Part shown: positions 22,276 to 22,647 of the stretch, piece by piece
Numbering within the stretch: the stretch's first letter is position 1
Layout of the letters: each line of letters begins with the position of its first letter
DNA from: Bacillota bacterium
GTDB lineage: Bacteria > Bacillota > Limnochordia > Limnochordales > ZCTH02-B6
NCBI GenBank assembly: GCA_017578085.1
Contig: PKQR01000020.1
Coordinates: 1-22,647 of the forward strand
Length of the DNA: 22,647 nt
Reading direction: 5' to 3'
Translations under genes and position numbers: made by a program
The notes under the pieces: generated by a model
Seen by the model: only the letters and a program-made list of their open reading frames with translations
Databases searched by the model: none
Told to the model about the DNA's origin: nothing

Positions 22276-22647
22276 TGTGCTGACGGCGATGGTAACCCCT
22301 TTTAAGCCCGACGGGTCGCTGGACCTGGACCAGGCGGCCCGCCTGGCCGCGCACCTGGTGGAGATCGGCAACGACGGGGTGGTGGTGGCCGGCACCACCG
22401 GCGAATCGCCGACGCTTTCGGACAAGGAGAAGCTGGACCTGTTCCGCGCCGTGGTGGACGCGATCGGCGGCCGGGCGACGGTCATCGCCGGCACCGGGGA
22501 CTACAACACCGAGCACAGCGTCCACCTGACCAAGGAGGCGGAGAAGCTGGGCGTGGACGGCATCATGGCCGTCGTGCCCTACTACAACAAGCCGCCCCAG
22601 GAAGGGTTGTACCGGCACTTCCGGGCCATCGCGGAGAGCACGAGCCT
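22262..22647 (+). CDS. dapA: 4-hydroxy-tetrahydrodipicolinate synthase (partial, runs off the window)
   Basis: DapA condenses pyruvate with aspartate semialdehyde to hydroxytetrahydrodipicolinate, the shared precursor for lysine/diaminopimelate and spore dipicolinate. The first 128 residues are present: the opening VLTAMVTPF, the AGTTGESPTLS motif with the two Thr of the proton relay, and VPYYNKPPQEGLYRHF with the conserved Tyr. The Schiff-base Lys lies beyond the window. ATG 22262 overlaps the dapG stop by 14 bases and has AGGAGG nine bases upstream, inside dapG, so it is strongly coupled to it. Confidence 0.95.
   Translation, partial: MKLGSVLTAMVTPFKPDGSLDLDQAARLAAHLVEIGNDGVVVAGTTGESPTLSDKEKLDLFRAVVDAIGGRATVIAGTGDYNTEHSVHLTKEAEKLGVDGIMAVVPYYNKPPQEGLYRHFRAIAESTS

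Overview
The window is a 22.6-kb stretch of a GC-rich chromosome (about two-thirds G+C by eye) from an endospore-forming member of the Bacillota. Spore-specific genes (spoIVB, spo0A, both dipicolinate synthase subunits) lie among housekeeping genes in orders known from Firmicutes: tlyA-nadK-argR-recN-spoIVB-spo0A on the left, and ylxY-mlpA-ymxH-spoVFA-spoVFB-asd-dapG-dapA on the right. High GC, frequent GTG/TTG starts and strong GGAGG-type ribosome sites fit deep high-GC lineages such as Limnochordia, Symbiobacteriia or Thermaerobacter. A predicted outer-membrane-type beta-barrel protein favours a diderm lineage such as Limnochordia. The lineage call is inference.

Layout. 1-100: possible tail and terminator of an upstream gene. 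104-721 (minus): conserved membrane protein. 854-7224 (plus): tlyA, nadK, argR, recN, terminator, spoIVB, spo0A. 7264-10605: a tight cell-envelope module with steA-like and steB-like division genes, a GT2 glycosyltransferase and an atypical polyprenyl-phosphate sugar-1-phosphate transferase homologue. 10684-12835: YlxY-type deacetylase and a convergent SH3-GH18 spore-type glycosidase. 13049-14778: M16 peptidase (mlpA) overlapping dut, behind a near-consensus sigma-A promoter. 14854-16248: predicted beta-barrel protein with its own promoter. 16331-17264: ymxH and a YflT-like stress protein. 17434-22647: dapB, dpaA, dpaB, asd, dapG and dapA (cut by the window end).

The right-hand genes cover aspartate to dihydrodipicolinate and both exits from it: DapB towards diaminopimelate/lysine and peptidoglycan, DpaAB towards spore dipicolinate. 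A sigma-K-like promoter lies directly before dpaA and a sigma-E-like promoter before the ylxY-type gene.

The most striking point is Spo0A. Its DNA-binding domain is fully conserved, but the phosphoacceptor aspartate of its receiver domain is glutamate (E54) and one acidic-pocket residue is serine. The master regulator of sporulation in this organism is therefore unlikely to be switched by the normal phosphorelay. Other points worth attention are the beta-barrel protein, a possible RNA switch in the dpaA leader, a hairpin at the 5' end of the dapB transcript, and the altered motifs of the transferase homologue and the deacetylase. I saw no tRNA, rRNA, CRISPR array or insertion sequence, and no gene-free stretch above 300 bases.
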